Source: JAHDHW01 sp965277415
GTDB taxonomy: Bacteria; Bacteroidota; Bacteroidia; Chitinophagales; Saprospiraceae
Direction: 5' to 3'
NCBI GenBank assembly: GCA_965277415.1
Contig: CBDICS010000054.1
Coordinates: 558,001-622,000, forward strand
Length of the DNA: 64,000 bases
Shown: positions 9,720 through 19,600 of the stretch, one piece after another
Layout of the letters: each line of letters begins with the position of its first letter
Numbering within the stretch: position 1 is the stretch's first letter
Program-made: the position numbers and the translations under genes
The notes under the pieces: model-generated
Seen by the model: only the letters and a program-made list of their open reading frames with translations
Databases searched by the model: none
Told to the model about the DNA's origin: nothing

Positions 9720-9926
9720 CATGGCAATCGCAAGCTTATCTATTAGAAATGAATTGAGTAAAAATAAATAATCAAAATTTTTGAAGTCTGCTCAAAGTAG
9801 CCACTCACAAGCGAAGCGATCACAAGACCACAGGTCGATCACAAGCGAAGCGACCATCAAATCACACAGTCCATAGGACCGATCACCATAACACAAGTCT
9901 AAAATATCGTTTTTGCAATCGCCATG
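9720..9926. repeat. Hairpin-unit repeat element, copy 1
   Basis: The element starts one base after the M15-gene stop codon. Ends are near-inverted: CATGGCAATCGC (9720-9731) and GCAATCGCCATG (9915-9926). Inside are units of about 20 bp, each a short stem-loop followed by GATCAC, for example GACC-ACA-GGTC (9826-9836) and GTCC-ATA-GGAC (9869-9879), plus GCGAAGC units. The right end shares a segment like TAAAATATCGTTTTTGCAA with copies 2 and 3. No coding potential. It is a non-autonomous (MITE-like or REP-like) intergenic element. Confidence 0.8.
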
Positions 9927-9986
9927 AAGGCTAAGAGTATGTTGAGGATTTAAATTAATTATTACTTAACTTAGCCGCGATAGTTA

Positions 9987-10150
9987 AGAACCTGTTTGAA
10001 AATTATTGTCGAAGGCGGAAAAGCTCAATTTAAGGTTCTGAAGAAGCGTTTTTGTCTTTTCATAGCCTTAGCTATGGGAATACAAAAAGGCGAAGTCAGG
10101 TTCTTAAAGTGTGATTTTTCAGCTCGATGAATAAAGTTTAAACAGGTTCT
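9987..10150. repeat. Fold-back element with AGAACCTGTTT ends
   Basis: AGAACCTGTTT at 9987-9997 and its complement at 10140-10150 bound a 164-bp imperfect inverted repeat. Its centre is CATAGC-CTTA-GCTATG (10061-10076). The inner arms also pair, including a TTTTTGT / ACAAAAA stretch. The right end is 7 bases from the start of the sigma factor gene, so the element must supply or shape that gene's leader. It looks like a MITE-type hairpin. Confidence 0.7.
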
Positions 10151-10157
10151 AAGTAGT

Positions 10158-10697
10158 ATGGAGCATCATAAAAAGAAAGAGCTAAGTCTAATACTCTGGG
10201 AAAAAATACAAACGAATGATGATAAATCAGCATTTGACCAATTTTATTTGTTCTATGTAGAAGACCTCTTTAAATATGGGTATAGCCTTTTTTCAGACGA
10301 AGGATTAATTTACGATTGTATTCAGGAGTTATTTCTTCATATTTGGATTAAACGCAAGAAAATAACTTTTAAAACTGCTCCAAAAGCTTATTTGCTCATA
10401 TCTCTCCGCCGGTTGGTACTTAAAAAAAAGCCGAAAAATACGCTGGTTGATATTGATACGGTAGAGATGATTGCGGGTCAAACAAATGAAATATATACTA
10501 ATCCTAAAGAACAGATTGATATTAATACTACGATTCAAAAACTGCCAAAGCGTCAAAAGGAAGCTATTTATCTCAAATACATAGAGAACTTAGATTATCA
10601 GGAAATTGCTTCAATTATGGATATTTCTGTCCCTTCTGTTTATAAATCAGTATCTGCTGCGATTAAAAAATTAAGAACCCGATTGACTTTGTTTTAA
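10158..10697 (+). CDS. ECF-type sigma-70 family RNA polymerase sigma factor
   Basis: This 179-residue protein has a sigma region 2 (about residues 20-85, with QELFLHIWIKRKKI and YLLISLRRLVLKK) and a region 4 helix-turn-helix (about 128-175, with LPKRQKEAIYLKYIENLDYQEIA). Both are typical of short Bacteroidota ECF factors that pair with FecR anti-sigma proteins and STN-bearing TonB receptors. A fecR gene and such a receptor lie downstream at 15.3-19.6 kb, separated by an aminotransferase and another receptor. That makes them the likely partners. The start codon follows a fold-back element almost directly. Confidence 0.85.
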   Translation: MEHHKKKELSLILWEKIQTNDDKSAFDQFYLFYVEDLFKYGYSLFSDEGLIYDCIQELFLHIWIKRKKITFKTAPKAYLLISLRRLVLKKKPKNTLVDIDTVEMIAGQTNEIYTNPKEQIDINTTIQKLPKRQKEAIYLKYIENLDYQEIASIMDISVPSVYKSVSAAIKKLRTRLTLF

Positions 10698-10727
10698 ATA
10701 ATTGCTCGGAATCACAATAAGGTTTTT

Positions 10728-10780
10728 GGCCTTTGTGCCTTTGAGTCTTTGTGGCAAAAAAAAAGCCACTTTCTTAAATT
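10728..10780. repeat. Short degenerate CTTTGTG repeat
   Basis: A pseudo-periodic stretch of CTTTGTGCC, TTTGAGT and CTTTGTGGC lies between the sigma factor and aminotransferase genes and runs into an A9 tract. A similar CTCTGTG repeat is seen before rtcB at about 45329-45367. No function is evident. Confidence 0.4.
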
Positions 10781-10845
10781 CTTTTAAAAAAAAGGGAAGA
10801 TTTTGATTTTAGATGCCTCTATATAAGAAATAACCTATTTAGAGA

Positions 10846-12105
10846 ATGCTGTCTGACAATATCAAGGATCTAAAACCCTCTCCAACTCTTTTGATTAATG
10901 AAACATCAAAACGACTAATTAGAGAAGGAGAAGATATTATCAAATTCGGTTTTGGGCAATCTCCATTTCCAGTGCCTACCTCAGTAGTCAATGCCTTAAA
11001 AGCAAACGCTCATCAAAAAAATTATTTGCCGGGCAAAGGATTATTTGAATTACGAGATGCAGTTGCTAATTTTAACAACAGAACCTTAGGGCTGAATCAA
11101 AATGCAGAAAATATTTCTATTGGACCTGGTTCAAAAGAATTAATATTTAGCTTACAACTGGCCTTCAAAGGTGATCTTATTTTACCTGCTCCAAGTTGGG
11201 TTTCATATGAACCCCAAGCTCAGATACTCGGCAAAAAGACATGGTGGGTAGACACTACGGAATCCGAAAATTGGTTGATCTCTCCCTCAGCACTTGAAGA
11301 TGTCTGTAGGCAGATTACTAATCCCAAAAAAATATTACTACTTAATTATCCAAATAATCCTACTGGCGCTTCTTATTCAGTAAGTCAGATAAAAGCTTTG
11401 ATTCCCGTTTTAAAAAAATACAATATCCTTTTACTTGCTGATGAAATCTATGGCGAATTAAATTTTGAAGATAATCACCATTCATTTGCTAATTATTATC
11501 CGGAAGATACGATTGTTAGTAGTGGACTCAGCAAATGGTGTGGGGCTGGAGGTTGGCGATTAGGTACTTTTAGTTTCCCAGACAAATACAAATATTTGCA
11601 GGATGGAATGGCTACAATTGCAAGCGAAACATTTAGTGCCGTTGCTGCTCCTATTCAATATGCAGCGATTACTGCATTTAAGGGTAATGCAGAAATTGAC
11701 CTTTATCTCAAAAAATCGAGATTAATCCTCGGGGCAATAGCTAGTTATCTCCACGCTAAATTATTAAAGTTAGATATTACAATGCCCTATCCCAGCGGTG
11801 GCTTTTATCTTTTTCCAAATTTTAAAAATTATAAAGAGCGCTTTCAAAAATCTGGAATTAGCACGAATACAGAGCTATGTAGTCGCTTATTGGCAGAAAT
11901 AGGAATAGCATTACTCCCAGGACTTGCTTTTGGCCGTCCTGAAGAAGAACTGACAGCGCGATTATCCTTTGTAGATTTTGATGGAGCGGCAGCTCTCCAA
12001 AATTTTGATTTAAATAAAACCACAATCAATAACGAATTTTTGCATGAGAACTTCTCACAGATAATCACTGGTGTCAAACGATTGGAAAAATGGTTGACGC
12101 AGTAA
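10846..12105 (+). CDS. PLP-dependent class I/II aminotransferase
   Basis: This 419-residue cytosolic enzyme has the fold-type I aminotransferase signatures. GPGSKELIF binds the PLP phosphate. NYPNNPTG is present, as is the ADEIYGEL aspartate loop. The Schiff-base lysine is K230 in SSGLSKWCGAGGWRLG. GLAFGRPEEELTARLSF precedes the C-terminus, near the substrate carboxylate arginine. It is close to aspartate/aromatic aminotransferases, but the substrate cannot be told from sequence alone. It lies 35 bp before a TonB receptor gene on the same strand, so the two may be co-transcribed. There is no obvious functional tie to the receptor. Confidence 0.88.
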   Translation: MLSDNIKDLKPSPTLLINETSKRLIREGEDIIKFGFGQSPFPVPTSVVNALKANAHQKNYLPGKGLFELRDAVANFNNRTLGLNQNAENISIGPGSKELIFSLQLAFKGDLILPAPSWVSYEPQAQILGKKTWWVDTTESENWLISPSALEDVCRQITNPKKILLLNYPNNPTGASYSVSQIKALIPVLKKYNILLLADEIYGELNFEDNHHSFANYYPEDTIVSSGLSKWCGAGGWRLGTFSFPDKYKYLQDGMATIASETFSAVAAPIQYAAITAFKGNAEIDLYLKKSRLILGAIASYLHAKLLKLDITMPYPSGGFYLFPNFKNYKERFQKSGISTNTELCSRLLAEIGIALLPGLAFGRPEEELTARLSFVDFDGAAALQNFDLNKTTINNEFLHENFSQIITGVKRLEKWLTQ

Positions 12106-12140
12106 ACTAAATCTTATTTTCGAACCAAAATTATTAGACA

Positions 12141-15107
12141 ATGAAGAAAATTTTAAACAACATTAAACAGTATTCATTACTCTTTTTACTCTTAAGTTTA
12201 GGGACAACAGTGCTTGCTCAAAGCGGCGTAATAAGCGGTAATGTTGCAGATGAAGATGGTAGTCTTATAGGAGCGACTGTATTAATAAAAGGTACATTAA
12301 AAGGCGCTAGTACAGACTTCGATGGTAATTACTCAATTGATTTGGCGCCTGGAACATACACAGTGATCGCTAGTTATATTGGTTATTCTCCTCAGGAAGC
12401 AGAGGTCACAATCACTGATGGTGGAAAAGCTATAGCTAATTTCACACTTTCAGAAGGTATTGCTTTTGATGAAGTAATCGTCATTGGGTCAAGGGCTTCC
12501 AATAGAACGAATACCGATGCAGCTGTACCTATTGATGTGATTAATGTAAGCAAACTTGCACTCGCCGCACCACAGACCAGTATCAATCAGATATTGCACC
12601 AAAGTGCGCCTTCTTTCTCTTCTAATACTCAGACGATTTCTGATGGAACAGATCATATTGATCCTGCTTCTCTAAGAGGATTAGGCCCTGATCAAGTTTT
12701 AGTACTAATGAATGGAAAAAGAAGACATAATAGTTCACTCGTTAATGTAAACGGAACTTTTGGTAGAGGTAATGTAGGAACAGACTTGAATGCGATTCCT
12801 GCCTCAGCAATCAATACCATTGAGGTCTTAAGAGATGGAGCAGCTGCGCAATATGGTTCTGATGCTATTGCTGGTGTAATCAATCTAAACCTTAAACAGG
12901 ATGTTAATAAATTGACGGTAAACCTTACTACAGGAGCTAACTTTACAGATAAGATTGGTCCGTTTAATGGAGAAACAAGAGACTATGATGGAGAAGTAGT
13001 CAACCTTGGTGTTAATTATGGCCTACCCATAGGAACAGAAGGTGGCTTTATCAATTTTACTGGAGAGATGAATTATAGAGGCTCATCTAATAGAATGTTG
13101 GAATATACTGGTCAAATTTATGCTGGCTATAATGGTATTGAGCGATTGGCTGCTCAAGATGGTTTGGATGTCACGGCACTTTCTATGAGCCAAGTACAAG
13201 ATTATGCTCAAAATGTAGACTATTTTGATGCTGGATTGAAATCACTTATTGGGGGGGCTCCTTCAATGGATTCTCTAGTGACTCTTTTGAATTTTAACAC
13301 GACTGATGATGAATTGTCAGCAAGAGATCAGACAAGAAGCGATTTTAATATGAGGGTTGGACAATCAAGGCTGCGAGGAGGAAAGTTCTTTGCAAATATG
13401 GCTATCCCATTAGGAGAGGATCTAGAATTTTACAGCTTTGGAGGATTTGGATATAGAGATGGCCAATCTGGTTGTTTTTACAGATTACCTTTCCAAAGTC
13501 GAACAACCACTTCTATCTACGCAAATGGTACTGTTCCTAAAATCAACTCAAATATAACAGACAAATCCATAGCTACTGGAATCCGTGGAATGATTGGAGA
13601 TTGGTCTATTGATTTTAGTAATGTATATGGTCAAAATTCTTTCATTTTCTTAATGACAGATACGCATAATGCGACACTAGGTACCTCTTCTCCCACTTCT
13701 TTCAACTCAGGAGGCCATGCTTTTACGCAGAATACAGCAAACCTTGACCTCGCACAATATTTTGATGAGCTTGGTTCTATCAAAGGAATAAACTTAGCAT
13801 TTGGAGCGGAATATCGTTTCGAAAACTTTGAAGTCATTCCTGGTACAGAATCTTCTTTTGGAAATTATGATTTGAACGGAAACTTAGTGACACCTATTAC
13901 TCCTGATAGCCTTTTGACTACTGATTTTTATGGTGCTAACCGACCTTCAGGTGCGCAATGTTTTGCGGGTTTCTTACCAAGCAATCAGATAGATGCGAAT
14001 CGTTCAAGTGTAGCCGCTTATGTTGATACAGAATTTGATATTAGTGAGGCATTCTTAATTGCAGCAGCTTTAAGATTTGAAAACTATTCTGATTTTGGTT
14101 CAACCTTTAATTATAAGCTTGCGGCAAGGTATAAGATTAATGATAATATTGGATTGAGGGGCGCAGCTAGTTCTGGTTTTAGAGCACCTTCTTTACACCA
14201 AATTCATTTTAGTAGAACCTCTACACTTTTTACATTGGATGCCAATGGTAATTCTGTTCCTCAGGAAGTAGGTGTTTTTGCGAACACTTCTAGAGCTGCT
14301 CAGTTATTAGGTATTCCTACATTAAAAGAAGAAACATCTCAAAACTTCAGCTTAGGTCTAACGGCTAAAGTACCTGAAGTAGGTTTGAGAATTACATTAG
14401 ATGTATACCAGGTTAATATTGATGATAGAGTAGTTTTGACAGGTCAATTCCGTCCGGATGGTAATGATGAATTAGGCAATATTTTCCAACAGGCGGGTGC
14501 GACAAGAGCAGCGTTTTTTGCGAATGCTATTGATACTAAATCTCAAGGTTTGGATGTTGTAATTTCACATAGTATTGGTTTGGGAAGTGGCGGCAATGTA
14601 TTGAGAAATGATTTGGCTGCAACTTTCTCACAGACTACTCAGGAAGGAGATATAAATGCATCTGATGTATTGGAAAGAGCTGGCTTGGTTAGTACGTATT
14701 TTGATCAGACCGCGCGGATTTATTTAGAGCAATCTGTGCCAAGAACAAAAATCACATTAAGCCATTCTTTAGATTTAGGAACGTTTAATATTTATTTGAG
14801 AAATACTTATTTTGGAGAAACAACAGAAGCAACAAGTGCTGATATTTTTGATGCTGACCTTAATCTAATTGATAATTCTATTGACCCTTATAATACAGGT
14901 AAGATTATCACAGACTTAAGTTTTGCGTATAATATTTCAAAGGATCTTTCTATTACTATAGGAGCGAATAACTTATTGGATATTTACCCTGATGAAGCTG
15001 ATTCAGCTTTTACATCAAGTGGTCGATTTGTTTATTCAAGAAGAGCACCACAGTTTAGCTTTGGTGGAAGACACCTTTTTGGAAGATTATTATTCACACT
15101 TAAATAA
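12141..15107 (+). CDS. TonB-dependent outer-membrane receptor with CarboxypepD-reg-like domain
   Basis: This 988-residue protein has a signal peptide (residues 1-26, ending VLAQ) and a carboxypeptidase-regulatory-like domain (about 30-113). A plug domain (about 120-255) contains SLRGLGPDQVLVLMNGKRRH and VLRDGAAAQYGSDAIAGVIN. A large beta-barrel follows. It lacks an STN domain, so it should transport without signalling. It is a paralog of the receptor at 16.6 kb: the plugs are near-identical, including TISDGTDHIDPASLRGLGPD. The substrate is unknown; siderophore-like or peptide ligands are possible. A clear terminator follows the gene. Confidence 0.9.
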   Translation: MKKILNNIKQYSLLFLLLSLGTTVLAQSGVISGNVADEDGSLIGATVLIKGTLKGASTDFDGNYSIDLAPGTYTVIASYIGYSPQEAEVTITDGGKAIANFTLSEGIAFDEVIVIGSRASNRTNTDAAVPIDVINVSKLALAAPQTSINQILHQSAPSFSSNTQTISDGTDHIDPASLRGLGPDQVLVLMNGKRRHNSSLVNVNGTFGRGNVGTDLNAIPASAINTIEVLRDGAAAQYGSDAIAGVINLNLKQDVNKLTVNLTTGANFTDKIGPFNGETRDYDGEVVNLGVNYGLPIGTEGGFINFTGEMNYRGSSNRMLEYTGQIYAGYNGIERLAAQDGLDVTALSMSQVQDYAQNVDYFDAGLKSLIGGAPSMDSLVTLLNFNTTDDELSARDQTRSDFNMRVGQSRLRGGKFFANMAIPLGEDLEFYSFGGFGYRDGQSGCFYRLPFQSRTTTSIYANGTVPKINSNITDKSIATGIRGMIGDWSIDFSNVYGQNSFIFLMTDTHNATLGTSSPTSFNSGGHAFTQNTANLDLAQYFDELGSIKGINLAFGAEYRFENFEVIPGTESSFGNYDLNGNLVTPITPDSLLTTDFYGANRPSGAQCFAGFLPSNQIDANRSSVAAYVDTEFDISEAFLIAAALRFENYSDFGSTFNYKLAARYKINDNIGLRGAASSGFRAPSLHQIHFSRTSTLFTLDANGNSVPQEVGVFANTSRAAQLLGIPTLKEETSQNFSLGLTAKVPEVGLRITLDVYQVNIDDRVVLTGQFRPDGNDELGNIFQQAGATRAAFFANAIDTKSQGLDVVISHSIGLGSGGNVLRNDLAATFSQTTQEGDINASDVLERAGLVSTYFDQTARIYLEQSVPRTKITLSHSLDLGTFNIYLRNTYFGETTEATSADIFDADLNLIDNSIDPYNTGKIITDLSFAYNISKDLSITIGANNLLDIYPDEADSAFTSSGRFVYSRRAPQFSFGGRHLFGRLLFTLK

Positions 15108-15125
15108 TATTGAATTTTTATAAGG

Positions 15126-15166
15126 AACATGAGTCATTCTAAAATTCGGGATGGCTCATGTTTTTT
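15126..15166 (+). terminator. Rho-independent terminator after TonB receptor gene
   Basis: AACATGAGTCAT (15126-15137) pairs with ATGGCTCATGTT (15151-15162) over 12 bp with one G-T pair, followed by a run of six T. Confidence 0.85.
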
Positions 15167-15167
15167 C

Positions 15168-15215
15168 GTTCTTTGACAAATCCCGTGTTTAAGGGACAGG
15201 GGTTTGTCAAAGAAC
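15168..15215. other. 17-bp inverted repeat in the fecR leader region
   Basis: Arms 15168-15184 and 15199-15215 (GTTCTTTGACAAATCCC and its complement, with one G-T position) form a strong hairpin just after the terminator, 60 bases before fecR. No T-run follows. It may be a regulatory leader structure or a remnant repeat. Confidence 0.55.
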
Positions 15216-15274
15216 TATTTTTTAAAATGTTTAACTTTAAGCTTTCCGTTGCAGAAAACTAAGGCCATTAGAAA

Positions 15275-16285
15275 ATGAACTATCACAAATTTGACTTAGA
15301 AGATTTTGTTAAAGATGAGTATTTCATCACTTGGGTTAAGTCTCCAGATGAAGCAAGCAATGCTTTTTGGGAGAAATGGATGCTTGTGAATCCTGAAAAA
15401 GAAGGAATGATTGCTGAAGCAAAGGCAATTGTCTTAACTATTAAATTTAACATTCCAATACCCGCAGAGAAGCAATTAAATACTATATTAGATAATATTC
15501 ATGCGGAAATCAGCAAAACAGAACAAGTAACAGAGCTTAAAAGATTGAACCTCGTTTGGATGCGTAGGATAGCAGCGGCTGTGATTGTTGGTTTTGGATT
15601 TTGGCTGGGGCTTAATTATGCTTATAGTAACCCTGAAAGTTATTTGACTGAATTTAGCGAAACGGAAAAAATAGAACTCCCTGATGGTTCAGAAGTCATT
15701 TTGAATGCAAATTCGTCTATTAGGGTAAGTCCGGTTTGGAATAAAACCAAAAACCGCGAGGTATGGTTGACAGGAGAAGCATTTTTTTTCGTATCTTCTG
15801 AACCCCTCAAAGGTGGGAAAAAATTTGTCGTTCATGCAGGTGAAATTGATGTAGAAGTACTAGGGACAGCCTTCAATGTTAATAATAGAAACGAAGAGGT
15901 GAGCATAGTGCTGGAGAGCGGCAAAGTAAATCTTCAAGCTGCAAAAGCCGAAAATGGTGCTCAAAACGTTCTTATCATGAACCCAGGAGAACGAGTATTG
16001 TATAATACTGAAAAAAACTTTGATAAAAAGGTTGTCGATACCAAAATTTATACCTCTTGGATTGATAATAAATTGATATTAGAGGGGACTACTTTGGACT
16101 ACTTAATCAAAATACTGGAAGATACGCATGGATATAAAGTAGAAGTTGAAAATGAGGATTTACTATTAGAAAGCCTATCAGGTTCATCGCTCCCTAATGA
16201 TCCTGAAATCTTACTTAAAGGCATCGAGGTAGCTTTGCAGTTGAAGATGAAAAAAGAAGGGAAGAATGTTTTTATTGAGAAATAA
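15275..16285 (+). CDS. FecR-family anti-sigma factor
   Basis: This 336-residue protein has a cytosolic N-terminal sigma-binding region (about 1-90) and one membrane segment (about 93-110, MRRIAAAVIVGFGFWLGL). The periplasmic FecR domain (about 125-240) has the typical IELPDGSEVILNANSSIRV, EVWLTGEAFFFV and EVLGTAFNVNN blocks. A C-terminal DUF4974-like region ends the protein. FecR proteins hold an ECF sigma factor inactive until an STN-bearing TonB receptor signals. The receptor at 16.6 kb has the STN domain and the sigma factor is probably the one at 10.2 kb. That is unusual, because sigma and fecR genes are most often adjacent. Confidence 0.9.
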   Translation: MNYHKFDLEDFVKDEYFITWVKSPDEASNAFWEKWMLVNPEKEGMIAEAKAIVLTIKFNIPIPAEKQLNTILDNIHAEISKTEQVTELKRLNLVWMRRIAAAVIVGFGFWLGLNYAYSNPESYLTEFSETEKIELPDGSEVILNANSSIRVSPVWNKTKNREVWLTGEAFFFVSSEPLKGGKKFVVHAGEIDVEVLGTAFNVNNRNEEVSIVLESGKVNLQAAKAENGAQNVLIMNPGERVLYNTEKNFDKKVVDTKIYTSWIDNKLILEGTTLDYLIKILEDTHGYKVEVENEDLLLESLSGSSLPNDPEILLKGIEVALQLKMKKEGKNVFIEK

Positions 16286-16289
16286 TACT

Positions 16290-16506
16290 CATGGCAATCA
16301 CAAGATTCACTAAGCGTTTGAGTAATGGAGATAAAAGATCAATTTTTGTAAAAACACTAAAAGCAAGGTTTCACAAAGCCCTTTAGGGCTAATCACAAGA
16401 CCGAAGGTCGATCACTAAATCACATAGTCCAAAGGACTGATCACCACCTCACAAGCGAAGCGATCACCATAACACAAATCTAAAATATCGTTATGCAATC
16501 GCCATG
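16290..16506. repeat. Hairpin-unit repeat element, copy 2
   Basis: The element starts five bases after the fecR stop. Ends are CATGGCAATCAC (16290-16301) and GCAATCGCCATG (16495-16506). Internal units are AGCCC-TTTA-GGGCT (16377-16390), GACC-GAA-GGTC (16399-16409), GTCC-AAA-GGAC (16427-16437) and a GCGAAGC unit, each followed by ATCAC. The stem sequences differ from copy 1 but still pair. It fills most of the 332-bp gap between fecR and the second receptor. Confidence 0.8.
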
Positions 16507-16617
16507 AAATAAGACTTAGTACTTAGCAACTTACATTGTTTCGAATAGATTTATAAGTCATCCTAGGTTTGATAAAGTTTATATATAGAACTAAATCAAA
16601 CTGACAAAAGGCTAAAC

Positions 16618-19600
16618 TTGAACAAACTGCTAAAATACTGCCTTTCAATTATATGCTTGCTTGTTGCTGTTAATAGTCAAGCACAAATAGACAAGAATAC
16701 CCTCGTCTCCGTTGAGCACACTGTTTCGACAATAAAAAAGACGGATGCGATTGACCTGCGCACAGGTATAAAGAAAATTGAAACTTATTTCAATGTTAAC
16801 TTTATTTATAAAACAACATTACTTCAGAATATTGTTGTTTATAATTTCAAAATAAATAAATTTCAAAACGCTGAACAAAACCTCAAGACCCTCCTACAGG
16901 ATACAAAAATCGCTTTTACAAGATTAGATACCAAATCATATGCGCTTTATGAATCGCCTACTATTGGCTTGGTCAAAGGAACAATTGTTGATAAAAACAA
17001 AATCCCTCTTTTAGGTGCAACAATCAAAGTTCGTCATCAAAATGAAGGTGCTGTAGCAGATATTGATGGAAATTACCAACTGAGCTTAATCCCCGGAATC
17101 TACGAGATCGAAGTAAGTTATGTTGGTTACACGCCTCTAAAAAAAGCCATAGAGGTCGATTATAATGATACCATAAATCTAAATTTTGACCTTATTAATT
17201 GCCCGAACCTAGAAGAAATTGTCTTAGTCGGAACAAGATTCTATAGTAACTCTCTTCTGAGAAAAACTGAACCTGCTGATATTATAAAGAAAGAACAACT
17301 CAGACAGACCGCACAGATAGAAACAAGTCAATTACTTCAGTATACACTCCCTTCTTTTCATTCGACTTATCAGACGATAAGTGATGGAACAGATCATATT
17401 GATCCGGCTTCTTTAAGAGGACTTGGCCCTGATCAATTGTTGGTCTTGATCAATGGAAAACGTAGACATTCAAGCGCTTTAGTAAATATCAATGGTACGG
17501 TAGGAAGGGGAAGTGTAGCTACTGATCTTAATGCCATACCGACTTCCGCCATTGAAAAAATAGAAGTACTCAGAGACGGTGCTGCGGTTCAGTATGGATC
17601 GGATGCTATAGCTGGCGTAATCAATATTATTTTAAAAAAAGATATTAACCTCATTAATATCAATAGTATGTATGGTGTTTCAAAAGAAGGAGATGGAACA
17701 ATTAGCCAGATTAGTGGAAACTATGGCGTTGGTATAGGTAAAAAAGAAGGCTTTTTAAATTTGACTGCAGATTTCACTCGACGAAATTCCTTTAACAGAT
17801 CTGGCGCTTATACTGGACCAATATTTGGAAATAGCCAAGATGAAAATCCATCTATGGTAGATTCTTTTTTCCAACAAACTGGATATGAAAATGATCGAGT
17901 GATGTCGATTGGGAGTTCAGAAAAAACGAATGCTAGTATCTTTTTTAATGCAGAATTGCCGATTGCTGAAAAAATTAAAATATATACTTTTGGAGGACTT
18001 AGTTACCGATTTGGAAATGCTTCAGGATTCTATAGGTTTCCTTATCAAAAAGCAAGACAGTCTGGTATCTACTCGATGGGTTTTTCACCACGACTTCAAG
18101 CAAATATTTTTGACAATGCGATTACGCTTGGGATAAAGTCCAGCAATCTCCCTCTTCAAATTGATTTTAGTAATACGACAGGCACTAATAGTTTTGATTT
18201 CATTGTTAAAAATTCTAATAATGCTTCTCTTGGTCTTGCTTCTCCTACGAGGGCTAGAGCCGGTGGATTTTCTTATAGACAAAATGTTACCAATCTAGAT
18301 ATCAGTAAAACCAGTAAACGGGGTATTCCTATTCATTTGGGCCTGGGCAGTGAATTTCGCCTGGAAAACTATGTTCAAAAAGCTGGAGAGAAAGATTCAT
18401 GGATTGATGGAGATAGGATATCAACTGGAAATAGATCAAAAGAAGTGGGTATGCAAATGTTTCCCGGATTTCGACCTGAAAATGAAGTAGATGAATATCG
18501 GTTCAACCTCGGGATCTATTCTAATATAGAAGCAGAAATAACAAAGGCATGGTCATTTAATGTTGGTAGCCGCTATGAGTTCTATTCTGATTTTGGAAGC
18601 TATGTCAGTTGGAAATTGGGTAGCCGCTATACATTTAAAGATTTATTTACCTGGAGAGCCGCTTATAATACTGGCTTTCGAGCACCGTCTATTCCTCAGA
18701 TTTATTTTAGTAGCCGAGGTTTCCAATTCGTTTCAGCAGGAAATGAACAAGTGGGCATTGATGTAGCTCATTTCAATAATCAGAGTGCGGTTAGTACACA
18801 GTTTGGAATTATACCTTTGGACCCAGAAACTTCCAAGAATTATAGCCTGGGATTTGCTACGCAATTATTTAAAAGGTTTTCATTGACTTTGGATGTATAT
18901 AAAATCAATATTCAAGATAGAATAGTGATTACAGGGAGGTTCTCCTCAAATGATCATCCGAGATTTAAAGAAATCCTAGAACCGCTTGGGATCTCAAAAG
19001 CACAGTTTTTTACAAATGCTATTGATACGAAAACACATGGCCTGGATTTATCTTTACAATATCGCTATAACCTTAATAAAGCTCAATTGAAATTTAATCT
19101 CGCCGCTAATGTGAATACGACCCAAATTAGGAAAAATGATGATGGTACGACACAGATTCATGCACCAGAACTACTTAAAGGTTTTGAATCTATTCTTTTC
19201 AATCGAGAAGAGATATCGAGGGTCGAAGTTGCACAACCAGGTAGTAAAACCATCTTGTCTTGTCATTTTCAAAGTAAAAGGATCGAAGTATTTTTAGTGA
19301 CTACCCGATTTGGCTCTGTTCAATACATTCATCCAAATGATGGTGATCCTGAGCATTGGCAAATCAATGAATTAACAGGATTAAAAGCGTCAAGAGATCA
19401 AGTGTTTTCCCCGAAATGGATTACAGATATTAATATACTTTATAGTTTTAACAACCATTTTTCTCTTAGTCTAGGAGGAAATAATATTTTTAACATATAC
19501 CCAGATAAACATACTCATTCTGCTAATATAAGTGATGGTCTTTTTATATATAGCCGTAGAGTACAGCAATTTGGCATCAGGGGCGCTTTTTTCTATACTA

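Noticed and set aside
9720..9926. CRISPR array
   Set aside because: The units are about 20 bp with no constant-length spacers, the stems vary, and no cas genes are in the window.
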